A DNA stretch of 64,000 nt from Enterobacter sp. kpr-6 (GTDB lineage Bacteria; Pseudomonadota; Gammaproteobacteria; Enterobacterales; Enterobacteriaceae): NCBI RefSeq assembly GCF_900116015.1, contig NZ_FOYH01000003.1:186001-250000 (forward strand), read 5' to 3'. Below, one piece after another: positions 44,440-52,950 of the stretch (the first letter of the stretch is position 1; every line of letters starts with the position of its first letter). A model generated the notes under the pieces. It saw only the letters and a program-made list of their open reading frames with translations. It was not told where the DNA came from and made no database searches. A program made the translations under genes and the position numbers.

Positions 44440-46014
44440 ATGAAAATAACAACGGTTTTTGGCTTGTTTCTCGCCTGCTGCCTGCTGGCGTTAAACCCGG
44501 CACACGCCGGTCCTGCTGCCGAATACGGCAGCGCCAGCCGCACCCAACAGGCGCAACTCTTACAACGCTGGTCGGCAAGTCCCGATGAATCGCGTCTGCC
44601 GCTGTTGCAGGCTTTACGCGCCGAAACGCTGGTGGTGGATAAAAGCGGCCAGCTCTTTAACGAACGCAACGGCGAACTGACCCCGCTGGAAGGCAGCGCC
44701 GCGCCTGCGGGCAGCACGCGAAAAGTCTTTATGAATAACCGCCTGCGCGTACTGGTGGCCGCCACCCTTGCCAGCCACCAGCTGATCAGCCACGACGACG
44801 CCCTGCGTTTGCAGGCGGCGGTGATGCTGCAAAATGATGCCTCGCCGGATCAGCGTCCGCTCCTGACCCGGCGTTTGGCGGAGGAACAAAACGCCGACGT
44901 TAAAGCGGCGCTGACCCTCGCCCTCGCCCGGCTGCAACTGGCGGACAGCAATCCGCAGGTGCGCGTGCAGGCGGTGAAACTGTTAGGTGAAAGCAGCAGC
45001 GCCCAGGCGCAGGCCAGCCTGCAACGGCTGACTCAGCCGCAAAATGAACCAGACGCTCTTGTGCGCGCCGCCGCGAGCGCCAGCCTGAAAGAAATCCAGC
45101 AGCGTCTGCGCTGGGGCGACTGGCTCGGCCAGGCGTTCAGCGGGCTGTCGTTAGGATCGATTTTACTGCTCGCCGCGCTGGGGCTGGCGATCACCTACGG
45201 CCTGCTCGGGGTGATCAATATGGCGCACGGCGAGATGTTAATGCTCGGCGCGTACGCCACCTGGCTGACGCAACAGGGCTTTGCCCAGTTCGCCCCGCAG
45301 TGGCTGGCGTTTTATCCGCTGGTCGCGCTACCGGTGGCGTTTTTCCTGACCGCTGCCGTGGGGATGGCGCTTGAGCGCACCGTGATCCGCCATCTGTATG
45401 GCCGCCCGCTGGAAACCCTGCTCGCCACCTGGGGGATCAGCCTGATGCTGATCCAGCTTGTGCGGATGCTGTTTGGCGCGCAAAACCTGGAGGTCGCCAA
45501 TCCCGCGTGGCTCTCCGGCGGCTGGCAGGTGCTGCCGAATCTGATCCTGCCGTATAACCGTCTCGCGGTGATTGTATTTGTTGTCGGCGTGCTGGTGCTG
45601 ACCTGGCTTTTGCTCAACAAAACCCGCCTGGGGATGAACGTGCGTGCGGTGACGCAGAATCGCCGGATGGCTGACTGCTGCGGCGTACCGACCGGGCGCG
45701 TGGATATGCTGGCGTTTGGCCTGGGTTCCGGCATCGCCGGACTGGGCGGCGTGGCGCTGTCGCAGCTTGGCAACGTCGGTCCCGAACTCGGCCAGGGCTA
45801 CATCATCGATTCATTCCTGGTGGTAGTGCTCGGCGGCGTCGGGCAACTGGCGGGCACCGTGGTTGCCGCCTTTGGACTGGGGATTTTCAACAAGCTGCTG
45901 GAACCGCAAATCGGCGCGGTGCTCGGCAAAATCGCCATCCTGGTGATGATCGTTCTCTTTATCCAGAAACGCCCCCAGGGGCTGTTCGCCTTTAAAGGAC
46001 GGGTGATTGACTGA
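44440..46014 (+). CDS. urtB: urea ABC transporter permease UrtB
   Basis: A 524-residue permease. A signal-like N-terminus (to about residue 23) is followed by a soluble, HEAT-like, Leu/Ala-rich domain (about 25-225, probably periplasmic) and then a LivH-type membrane domain of eight or more helices, with GLLGVINMAHGEMLMLGAYATWL as the family signature. The additional domain is usual for UrtB and is missing in LivH. The ATG at 44440 has only a weak upstream match (ACGAGCGACG). It overlaps urtC by one base (TGATG). Confidence 0.92.
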   Translation: MKITTVFGLFLACCLLALNPAHAGPAAEYGSASRTQQAQLLQRWSASPDESRLPLLQALRAETLVVDKSGQLFNERNGELTPLEGSAAPAGSTRKVFMNNRLRVLVAATLASHQLISHDDALRLQAAVMLQNDASPDQRPLLTRRLAEEQNADVKAALTLALARLQLADSNPQVRVQAVKLLGESSSAQAQASLQRLTQPQNEPDALVRAAASASLKEIQQRLRWGDWLGQAFSGLSLGSILLLAALGLAITYGLLGVINMAHGEMLMLGAYATWLTQQGFAQFAPQWLAFYPLVALPVAFFLTAAVGMALERTVIRHLYGRPLETLLATWGISLMLIQLVRMLFGAQNLEVANPAWLSGGWQVLPNLILPYNRLAVIVFVVGVLVLTWLLLNKTRLGMNVRAVTQNRRMADCCGVPTGRVDMLAFGLGSGIAGLGGVALSQLGNVGPELGQGYIIDSFLVVVLGGVGQLAGTVVAAFGLGIFNKLLEPQIGAVLGKIAILVMIVLFIQKRPQGLFAFKGRVID

Positions 46015-47090
46015 TGAGCCAACCGATAACGCTGACCCTGGCGCAACGCGCGCCCCGGCTGACGCGCGCCGTCGTGCTGTTTACCCTCCTGCTGCTGGTG
46101 GCGCTGCCGTTTTTAGCGCTGCTGCCGCAGGAGAATCCACTCGCCATTTCCACTTACACCTTAACACTGGTGGGTAAAGTGCTGTGTTACGCCATTGTCG
46201 CGGTGGCGCTGGATCTGGTGTGGGGCTATGCCGGATTGCTGTCGCTCGGACACGGGCTGTTTTTCGCCCTCGGCGGCTACGCAATGGGCATGTACCTGAT
46301 GCGCCAGGCGTCGGGCGAAGGGCTGCCCGCGTTTATGTCGTTTCTCTCCTGGACCGAGATGCCGTGGTTCTGGGCGGGAACGCAGTATTTTGCCTGGGCG
46401 CTGTGCCTGGTGATCCTCGTGCCCGGCCTGCTGGCGCTGGTGTTTGGCTACTTCGCCTTTCGCTCGCGGATCAAAGATGTCTATTTCTCGATCATGACCC
46501 AGGCGCTGACCTACGCCGGAATGCTGCTGTTTTTCCGCAATGAAACCGGCTTTGGCGGCAACAATGGTTTTACCGGCTTCACCACTCTGCTCGGCTTCCC
46601 GGTTGCTGCCACCGGCACGCGCATCGGGCTGTTTATCGCCACCGTTTTGCTGCTGGCGGCGACGCTGTTTATCGGCACCCTGCTCGCCCGCAGCAAGTTT
46701 GGCCGGGTGCTGACGGCGGTGCGCGATGCGGAAAACCGCCTGATGTTCTGCGGCTACGATCCGAAGGGTTTTAAGCTGTTCGTCTGGACGCTCTCCGCCG
46801 TACTGTGCGGGCTGGCGGGGGCGCTGTATGTGCCGCAGGTCGGCATTATCAACCCCAGCGAAATGTCGCCCACCAACTCGATTGAAGCGGCGATCTGGGT
46901 GGCGCTGGGCGGGCGCGGAACGCTGATCGGCCCGCTGCTGGGCGCGGGGATCGTCAACGGCGCAAAGAGCTTTTTCACCGTCGCTTTCCCGGAGTACTGG
47001 CTGTTCTTTCTCGGGTTGATGTTTATTCTCGTCACCCTGTTTTTACCCCGTGGCGTCATCGGCCTGATCCGGCGGAGGAAGCATGACTGA
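46014..47090 (+). CDS. urtC: urea ABC transporter permease UrtC
   Basis: A 358-residue LivM-type permease with about ten hydrophobic helices; GYAGLLSLGHGLFFALGGYAMGMYLMRQ is characteristic of UrtC. It pairs with UrtB to form the membrane channel. It starts in the urtB stop codon and its last eight bases overlap urtD, so translation is probably coupled across the three genes. Confidence 0.93.
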   Translation: MSQPITLTLAQRAPRLTRAVVLFTLLLLVALPFLALLPQENPLAISTYTLTLVGKVLCYAIVAVALDLVWGYAGLLSLGHGLFFALGGYAMGMYLMRQASGEGLPAFMSFLSWTEMPWFWAGTQYFAWALCLVILVPGLLALVFGYFAFRSRIKDVYFSIMTQALTYAGMLLFFRNETGFGGNNGFTGFTTLLGFPVAATGTRIGLFIATVLLLAATLFIGTLLARSKFGRVLTAVRDAENRLMFCGYDPKGFKLFVWTLSAVLCGLAGALYVPQVGIINPSEMSPTNSIEAAIWVALGGRGTLIGPLLGAGIVNGAKSFFTVAFPEYWLFFLGLMFILVTLFLPRGVIGLIRRRKHD

Positions 47091-47874
47091 TACCCTTTTT
47101 ACCCAACCGCAGCCGCAGGATCGCTACCGTCAGACCACCGATCCGGTGCTGCAACTCGACAAGATCAATGTGACGTTCGATAAGTTCCGCGCACTAACGG
47201 ATCTGACCCTGTCGATTGGCGTCGGCGAACTGCGCTGCGTGATCGGCCCCAACGGGGCGGGGAAAACCACCCTGATGGATGTGATCACCGGCAAAACCCG
47301 GCCCACCAGCGGCAAAGTGTTTTACGATCAGACGGTGGATTTAACCACCCTTTCTCCGGTGGAGATTGCCCGCGCGGGCATCGGGCGCAAGTTCCAGAAG
47401 CCGACCATTTTTGAGGCACTGAGCGTGTTTGAAAATCTGGAGATCGCGCTGAAGACTGACAAATCCGTCTGGGCCTGCCTGCGCGCCTCGCTTAACGGCG
47501 AGCAGCGCGACCGCATCGACGAAGTGCTGGAACTGCTGCGTCTCCGGGCGCTGGCCCATCGCCCGGCGGGGCTGCTGTCGCACGGGCAGAAACAGTTTCT
47601 GGAGATCGGCATGCTGCTGGTGCAGGAGCCACATTTACTGCTGCTGGATGAACCCGCCGCCGGGCTGACCGATGCCGAAACCGACTACATTGCGGAGCTG
47701 TTCCGTACGCTTGCGGGCAAGCACTCGCTGATGGTGGTGGAGCATGATATGGGCTTTGTTGAAACCATCGCCGATCACGTGACGGTGCTGCATCAGGGCC
47801 AGGTGCTGGCGGAAGGCACCCTGCGCGACGTGCAGAATAATGAACAGGTCATCGACGTTTATCTGGGGCGTTAA
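47083..47874 (+). CDS. urtD: urea ABC transporter ATPase UrtD
   Basis: A 263-residue LivG-type ATP-binding subunit. Walker A is GPNGAGKTT (about residues 58-66), the signature motif is LSHGQKQFLEIGM and Walker B is LLLLDEPAAGL, followed by VVEHDMGFV with the switch His. The first 25 residues are a polar extension seen in UrtD proteins. It energises urea import with UrtE. Confidence 0.93.
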   Translation: MTDTLFTQPQPQDRYRQTTDPVLQLDKINVTFDKFRALTDLTLSIGVGELRCVIGPNGAGKTTLMDVITGKTRPTSGKVFYDQTVDLTTLSPVEIARAGIGRKFQKPTIFEALSVFENLEIALKTDKSVWACLRASLNGEQRDRIDEVLELLRLRALAHRPAGLLSHGQKQFLEIGMLLVQEPHLLLLDEPAAGLTDAETDYIAELFRTLAGKHSLMVVEHDMGFVETIADHVTVLHQGQVLAEGTLRDVQNNEQVIDVYLGR

Positions 47875-47875
47875 T

Positions 47876-48574
47876 ATGTTACAGGTTACCAATCTGAATC
47901 AGTTTTACGGCGGCAGCCACATTCTGCGCGGCCTGTCGTTTGAGGCAAAGCCCGGCGAAGTCACCTGCCTGCTCGGACGCAACGGCGTGGGCAAAACCAC
48001 CCTGCTGAAATGCCTGATGGGGCTGATCCCGGCAAAATCCGGTGAAATTCACTGGCAGGGGAAAACCATTAATCAACACAAACCGCATCAGCGGGTGCGC
48101 GCGGGGATGGCGTACGTACCGCAGGGACGCGAGATTTTCCCGCGTCTGACGGTGGAAGAAAATCTGCTGATGGGGCTGTCTCGTTTTTCCGGCGCGCAGG
48201 CAAAACAGGTGCCGGATGAGATTTTCGAGCTGTTCCCGGTGCTGCATGCGATGCGCTACCGGCGCGGCGGCGATCTCTCCGGCGGTCAGCAACAGCAACT
48301 GGCAATAGGTCGGGCGCTGGCCTGCCGCCCGCAACTGCTGGTCCTTGATGAACCCACCGAAGGCATTCAGCCGTCGGTGATTAAAGAGATTGGCGTGGTG
48401 ATCAAGACCCTGGCCGCGCGCGGCGATATGGCGATTCTGCTGGTGGAACAGTTTTATGATTTCGCCGCAGAACTGGCCGACCGCTACCTGGTGATGTCGC
48501 GCGGCGCGATTGTGCAAAGCGGCGACGGCGAGAATATGGAAGCCGAGGGGGTTCGGCACCTGGTGGCGATTTGA
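47876..48574 (+). CDS. urtE: urea ABC transporter ATPase UrtE
   Basis: A 232-residue LivF-type ATP-binding subunit. Walker A is GRNGVGKTT (about residues 36-44), the signature is LSGGQQQQLAIGRAL, and Walker B is LLVLDEPTEGIQPS. Homology begins at MLQVTNLNQFYGG (ATG 47876), one base after the urtD stop; the frame is open further upstream without homology. It is the last gene of the urea cluster; no terminator is visible before mazE. Confidence 0.93.
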   Translation: MLQVTNLNQFYGGSHILRGLSFEAKPGEVTCLLGRNGVGKTTLLKCLMGLIPAKSGEIHWQGKTINQHKPHQRVRAGMAYVPQGREIFPRLTVEENLLMGLSRFSGAQAKQVPDEIFELFPVLHAMRYRRGGDLSGGQQQQLAIGRALACRPQLLVLDEPTEGIQPSVIKEIGVVIKTLAARGDMAILLVEQFYDFAAELADRYLVMSRGAIVQSGDGENMEAEGVRHLVAI

Positions 48575-48588
48575 GTGATGCTGGCAAT

Positions 48589-48646
48589 GTATCAACAACG
48601 TTGACACGGTCTGACCGAGTCAGTAACGTATCTTCATTGTTGATAC
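48589..48646. promoter_or_regulatory. inverted-repeat operator of mazEF
   Basis: GTATCAACAA (48589-48598) is repeated in inverse as TTGTTGATAC (48637-48646), 38 bp apart, just upstream of mazE. A third partial copy, GTTGACAC, adjoins the left arm. This fits MazE/MazEF autorepression at alternating palindromes. Confidence 0.6.
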
Positions 48647-48661
48647 AAAAGGAGCATCACA

Positions 48662-48907
48662 ATGCCAAGAGTCGTGGTTAAAAAGTGGGGCAATAGCCCT
48701 TCTGTTCGTCTACCGGTCGCCATCATGGAAGCGGCGTCGCTAAACGTTGATGATACGGTAGATATTGCCGTTGAAGACGGACGGATCATTCTCATTCCGG
48801 TCAAAACAAAAGCCTATTCACTGGACGCGCTGCTGGCCGGAATTACCCCGGAAAACGTGCATGAGAAAGCGGATTTTGGCGGGCCTGTCGGCAAGGAGCT
48901 GCTCTGA
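48662..48907 (+). CDS. mazE: MazE-family antitoxin
   Basis: An 81-residue antitoxin. The N-terminal half is an AbrB-type swapped-hairpin DNA-binding domain (VVVKKWGNSPSVRLPVAIMEAASL, about residues 4-27) and the C-terminal half is an acidic, extended toxin-binding tail. AAGGAGCATCACA precedes the ATG. Its stop overlaps the toxin start by one base. It is related to E. coli MazE/ChpBI, more diverged than the toxin. Confidence 0.92.
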   Translation: MPRVVVKKWGNSPSVRLPVAIMEAASLNVDDTVDIAVEDGRIILIPVKTKAYSLDALLAGITPENVHEKADFGGPVGKELL

Positions 48908-49239
48908 TGGTGTCACGTTTTGTACCGGATTCCGGCGATATTATCTGGATCGATTTCGATCCGGTGTCAGGGCATGAACAGGGAGGTAACCGCCCCGCCG
49001 TTGTGCTCAGCCCGTTCGCTTATAACAATAAAGTAGGGCTGCTACTCTGTGTTCCCTGCACCACCAAAGCCAAAGATTATCCTTTTGAAGTTGCATTATC
49101 AGGCAGCCGGGACAGCGTGGCACTCGCCGATCAAATCACCTGTGTTGACTGGCGCGCCCGTAAAGTCACGAAAAAAGGCAGTGTGAATGCGGCAGAGCTG
49201 GCTGATATTCGCGCTAAAGCGAAAGCGCTGATTGGCTGA
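48907..49239 (+). CDS. mazF: MazF-family mRNA endoribonuclease toxin
   Basis: A 110-residue toxin close to E. coli MazF (111): DSGDIIWIDFDPVSGHEQGGNRPAVVLSP at the N-terminus with the RNA-binding Arg, and CVPCTTKAKDYPFEV in the second strand pair with the catalytic Thr. It should cut mRNA at short sequence-specific sites, ACA in the E. coli enzyme; specificity here is not tested. The pair sits directly behind the urea operon, at the right border of the insertion relative to E. coli. Confidence 0.94.
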   Translation: MVSRFVPDSGDIIWIDFDPVSGHEQGGNRPAVVLSPFAYNNKVGLLLCVPCTTKAKDYPFEVALSGSRDSVALADQITCVDWRARKVTKKGSVNAAELADIRAKAKALIG

Positions 49240-49303
49240 CCACAGGCCTTGTTAACTTCAGAGCTGCTAAACTTTAGCTATTGCTCACCCTAAGGAGTTG
49301 ATG

Positions 49304-49603
49304 ATGAGACCTTCACGTTGGTTATGCGCAGGATTATTGCTGGCGGCAGCGCCCGTGTTTGCGGCCCCGGAATCCTGTGAGAATGTTAAAAACGATATTT
49401 CGCAGCGGATTGTGAACAACGGCGTGCCGGAGTCCGGTTTTGTGCTGGATATCGTGCCTGCGGATCAGACGGATAAGCCGGATGCCCAGGTGGTCGGGCA
49501 TTGTGCGAATGATACCTGGAAGATCCTTTATACCCGCACCAGTAGTGGTAATAGCGCGGGCAGTGGCGCGATGCAGGACGGTGCGCGGACTGAACCGCAG
49601 TAA
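49304..49603 (+). CDS. ynfD: YnfD-type DUF1161 secreted protein
   Basis: A 99-residue exported protein with a signal peptide of about 20 residues (cleavage after PVFA). The mature part has ESCENVKNDISQRIVNNGVPE and QVVGHCANDTWKILYTR, which mark the DUF1161 family; the two Cys may form a disulfide. AGGAG is six bases before ATG 49304. Position before the DMSO-reductase-like operon matches E. coli ynfD. Function unknown. Confidence 0.87.
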   Translation: MRPSRWLCAGLLLAAAPVFAAPESCENVKNDISQRIVNNGVPESGFVLDIVPADQTDKPDAQVVGHCANDTWKILYTRTSSGNSAGSGAMQDGARTEPQ

Positions 49604-49608
49604 GTTAC

Positions 49609-49750
49609 ACCCTCACCCTGGCCCTCTCCCTGAGGGAGAGGGAACCGATCTTTCACCCTCACCCTAACCCTCTCCCTCAGGGAGAGGGAATAAATCGAGC
49701 GCGGACCTGGCTTTTCCCCCTCTCCCGTGGGGAGAGGGCCGGGGTGAGGG
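49609..49750. repeat. REP-like palindromic repeat cluster C
   Basis: Opens with ACCCTCACCCTGGCCCTCTC, contains further CCCTCTCCC/GGGAGAGGG palindromes with the shared spacer AATCGAGCGCGGAC, and closes with GGGCCGGGGTGAGGG. It fills the space between ynfD and the reductase operon. Confidence 0.87.
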
Positions 49751-49774
49751 GAATTTTTGCCAATCCCCGTAAAA

Positions 49775-49788
49775 TTGACCTCAGATAA
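49775..49788. promoter_or_regulatory. possible FNR site before the reductase operon
   Basis: TTGACCTCAGATAA matches the FNR consensus TTGAT-N4-ATCAA at seven of ten positions and lies about 95 bp upstream of the catalytic-subunit start. Anaerobic FNR activation is known for E. coli ynfEFGH. A real but weak site is plausible. Confidence 0.35.
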
Positions 49789-49882
49789 GACCTTTCTACT
49801 CCCTTATAAGTACCATCGCTATTGCTTAGCCTCATATTAATTACAGCTGAGAGTAACTTTCATTATAAAAATGGAGTGAGCG

Positions 49883-52321
49883 ATGTCCGATGTTAATCAC
49901 ACCGGCGGTATTAGCCGACGCACCCTCGTTAAATCCACCGCGCTCGGCAGCCTTGCGCTGGTCGCCGGGGGCGTTTCTTTACCTTTTGGGTTACGCAGTG
50001 CGGCGGCCGCCGTGCAACAGGCGATGCAGCCCACCGCCGATAAAACAGTCTGGGGGGCGTGCTCGGTAAACTGCGGCAGCCGCTGTGCACTCCGCCTTCA
50101 TGTGCGCGATGACGAAGTTTATTGGGTCGAAACCGATAATACCGGCGACGATATTTATGGTAATCACCAGGTACGCGCCTGTTTACGCGGGCGATCCATG
50201 CGGCGGCGTATTAATCATCCCGACCGTCTGAATTATCCGATGAAACGCGTCGGTAAACGCGGCGAAGGAAAATTTGAACGCATTAGCTGGGACGAAGCAT
50301 TAAATACGATTGCGCAAAATCTCAAAGGCGTCGTGGAAAAATACGGTAACGAAGCGGTTTATATTAATTATTCCTCCGGCATTGTCGGTGGCAATATTAC
50401 CCGCTCCTCGCCTTCCGCTTCACTGGTCGCCCGCCTGATGAGTCTCTACGGCGGCTTTCTCGGTCAATATGGCACCTACAGCACCGCGCAAATCGCCTGC
50501 GCCATGCCGTACACCTACGGCAGCAACGAAGGCAACAGCACGTCGGATATCGAAAACAGCCAGCTCGTCGTGATGTTTGGCAATAACCCGGCGGAAACCC
50601 GCATGAGCGGCGGCGGCATCACCTGGTTCCTTGAGCAGGCCCGCGAGCGTTCGAATGCGCGGATGATCGTGATCGATCCCCGCTATACCGACACCGCCGC
50701 CGGGCGTGAAGATGAGTGGGTGCCGATTCGCCCTGGCACCGACGCCGCGCTGGTGGCAGGTCTGGCCTGGGTATTGATTAGCGAAAATATGGTCGATCAG
50801 CCGTTCCTCGATAAATACTGCGTCGGCTACGATGAAAAAACCCTGCCTGCGGGCGCACCCGCCAACAGCCATTACAAAGCTTATATTTTAGGTCAGGGCG
50901 ATGACGGTATCGCCAAAACGCCGCAGTGGGCCGCGCAAATCACCGGTATTCCGGCTGAAAAAATTGTGCAACTGGCGCGCGAAATTGGCCGCGCGAAACC
51001 GGCGTATATCTGCCAGGGCTGGGGACCGCAGCGTCAGGCGAACGGCGAACTGACTTCCCGCGCCATCGCCATGCTGCCGATCCTGACCGGCAACGTCGGC
51101 ATCAATGGCGGCAACAGCGGCGCGCGTGAATCCACCTACACCCTCACCATTGAACGGATGCCGGTGCCGGAAAACCCGGTGAAAACGCAGATCTCCTGCT
51201 TTAGCTGGACGGATGCGATTGCGCGCGGGGAAGAGATGACCGCCACCCGCGACGGCGTGCGCGGCAAAGATAAACTCGACGTGCCGATTAAATTCATCTG
51301 GAACTACGCCGGGAACGCCATTACCAATCAGCATTCCGATATCAATAAAACCCACGACATTTTGCAGGACGAATCTAAATGCGAAATGATCGTGGTGATT
51401 GAAAACTTTATGACCTCCTCGGCGAAATACGCCGATATTCTGCTGCCGGATCTAATGACCCTTGAGCAGGAAGATATTATTCCCAACGATTACGCCGGGA
51501 ATATGGGTTATCTGATTTTCATCCAGCCCGCAACCAGCCCGAAATTTGAGCGCAAACCGATTTACTGGATCTTGAGTGAAGTGGCGAAGCGCCTGAGCCC
51601 CGATCTCCACCAGCGCTTTACCGAGGGACGTACCCAGGAAGAGTGGCTGAAATATCTGTACGCCAAAATGCTCGCCAAAGATCCGCTGCTGCCCTCCTAT
51701 GATGAGCTGAAAAAAATGGGCATCTATAAACGCAAAGATCCGAACGGACACTTTGTGGCCTATAAAAAATTCCGCGATGACCCGGAGGCTAATCCGCTGA
51801 AAACGCCGTCCGGCAAGATCGAGATCTACTCCAGCAAACTGGCGGAGATTGCCGCGAACTGGGAGCTGGCGAAGGATGAAGTGATAAGCCCCCTGCCGGT
51901 CTATGCCTCCACCTTTGAAGGCTGGGATTCCGCCGACCGCAAGCAGTTCCCGCTGCAACTCTTTGGTTTCCATTACAAGGCGCGAACCCACTCGACCTAC
52001 GACAACATCGACGTGCTGAAAGCCGCCTGCCGCCAGGAAGTGTGGCTGAACCCGATTGACGCGCAAAAACGTGGTATCGCCAACGGCGATATGGTGCGTG
52101 TGTTCAACGGGCGCGGCGAGGTGCGCATTGCCGCCAAAGTCACCCCGCGCATCATGCCGGGAGTGAGTGCGATGGGCCAGGGTGCATGGCACAACGCCGA
52201 CATGACCGGCGATCGCGTCGATCATGGCGCGTGCGTGAATACCCTGACCACGCACCGGCCTTCTCCGCTGGCGAAGGGCAATCCGCAGCACACCAACCTT
52301 GTGCAAATTGAGAAGGTTTAA
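49883..52321 (+). CDS. ynfE: DMSO/selenate reductase-type molybdoenzyme catalytic subunit (YnfE/YnfF)
   Basis: An 812-residue Tat-exported molybdopterin oxidoreductase. The twin-arginine signal SRRTLVK is at residues 11-17, an iron-sulfur motif CSVNCGSRC follows near residue 55, with the fourth Cys in VRACLRGRS, and the molybdenum-ligand Ser is expected in GTYSTAQI. The C-terminal molydopterin dinucleotide-binding domain covers about 670-812. It matches E. coli YnfE/YnfF, which reduce selenate and work with YnfG/H. E. coli has two tandem copies; only one occurs here, so it cannot be named E or F with certainty. Confidence 0.92.
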   Translation: MSDVNHTGGISRRTLVKSTALGSLALVAGGVSLPFGLRSAAAAVQQAMQPTADKTVWGACSVNCGSRCALRLHVRDDEVYWVETDNTGDDIYGNHQVRACLRGRSMRRRINHPDRLNYPMKRVGKRGEGKFERISWDEALNTIAQNLKGVVEKYGNEAVYINYSSGIVGGNITRSSPSASLVARLMSLYGGFLGQYGTYSTAQIACAMPYTYGSNEGNSTSDIENSQLVVMFGNNPAETRMSGGGITWFLEQARERSNARMIVIDPRYTDTAAGREDEWVPIRPGTDAALVAGLAWVLISENMVDQPFLDKYCVGYDEKTLPAGAPANSHYKAYILGQGDDGIAKTPQWAAQITGIPAEKIVQLAREIGRAKPAYICQGWGPQRQANGELTSRAIAMLPILTGNVGINGGNSGARESTYTLTIERMPVPENPVKTQISCFSWTDAIARGEEMTATRDGVRGKDKLDVPIKFIWNYAGNAITNQHSDINKTHDILQDESKCEMIVVIENFMTSSAKYADILLPDLMTLEQEDIIPNDYAGNMGYLIFIQPATSPKFERKPIYWILSEVAKRLSPDLHQRFTEGRTQEEWLKYLYAKMLAKDPLLPSYDELKKMGIYKRKDPNGHFVAYKKFRDDPEANPLKTPSGKIEIYSSKLAEIAANWELAKDEVISPLPVYASTFEGWDSADRKQFPLQLFGFHYKARTHSTYDNIDVLKAACRQEVWLNPIDAQKRGIANGDMVRVFNGRGEVRIAAKVTPRIMPGVSAMGQGAWHNADMTGDRVDHGACVNTLTTHRPSPLAKGNPQHTNLVQIEKV

Positions 52322-52331
52322 GGAGTAACCG

Positions 52332-52949
52332 ATGACTGTTCAGTATGGTTTTTACGTCGATTCCAGCCGCTGCACCGGGTGCAAAACCTGCGAGCTGGCG
52401 TGCAAGGATTACAAAGATTTGACCCCCGACGTCAGTTTCCGCCGCATTTATGAATATGCGGGCGGCGACTGGCAGGAGGACAACGGCGTCTGGCACCAGA
52501 ACGTGTTTGCCTCCTATCTGTCGATTGCCTGCAACCACTGCGAAGATCCGGCCTGCACCAAAGTCTGCCCGAGCGGGGCGATGCACAAGCGCGAGGACGG
52601 ATTTGTGGTGGTCAATGAAGACGTGTGTATCGGCTGCCGCTACTGCCATATGGCCTGTCCGTATGGCGCACCGCAGTACAACGCCGCCAAAGGCCATATG
52701 ACCAAATGCGACGGCTGCCATTCGCGGGTGATGGACGGCAAAAAGCCGATCTGCGTCGAGTCCTGCCCGCTACGTGCGCTGGATTTCGCCCCGATTGACG
52801 AACTGCGTCAAAAATACGGCACGCTGGATGCGGTCGCGCCGCTGCCCGCCGGGCGCTTCACGAAGCCCAACCTGGTGATTAAACCCAACGCCAACAGCCG
52901 CCCTACCGGGGACAAAACCGGCTATCTGGCTAACCCGCAGGAGGTGTGA
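52332..52949 (+). CDS. ynfG: iron-sulfur electron-transfer subunit YnfG (DmsB family)
   Basis: A 205-residue ferredoxin-like subunit with four Cys clusters for four [4Fe-4S] centres: CTGCKTCELAC near residue 15, CNHCEDPACTKVC near 60, CIGCRYCHMAC near 95 and CDGCHSRV...CVESCP near 125-145. It passes electrons from the membrane anchor to the molybdoenzyme in the periplasm, exported by hitch-hiking on its Tat signal. It starts ten bases after the catalytic subunit. Confidence 0.94.
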   Translation: MTVQYGFYVDSSRCTGCKTCELACKDYKDLTPDVSFRRIYEYAGGDWQEDNGVWHQNVFASYLSIACNHCEDPACTKVCPSGAMHKREDGFVVVNEDVCIGCRYCHMACPYGAPQYNAAKGHMTKCDGCHSRVMDGKKPICVESCPLRALDFAPIDELRQKYGTLDAVAPLPAGRFTKPNLVIKPNANSRPTGDKTGYLANPQEV

Positions 52950-52950
52950 G

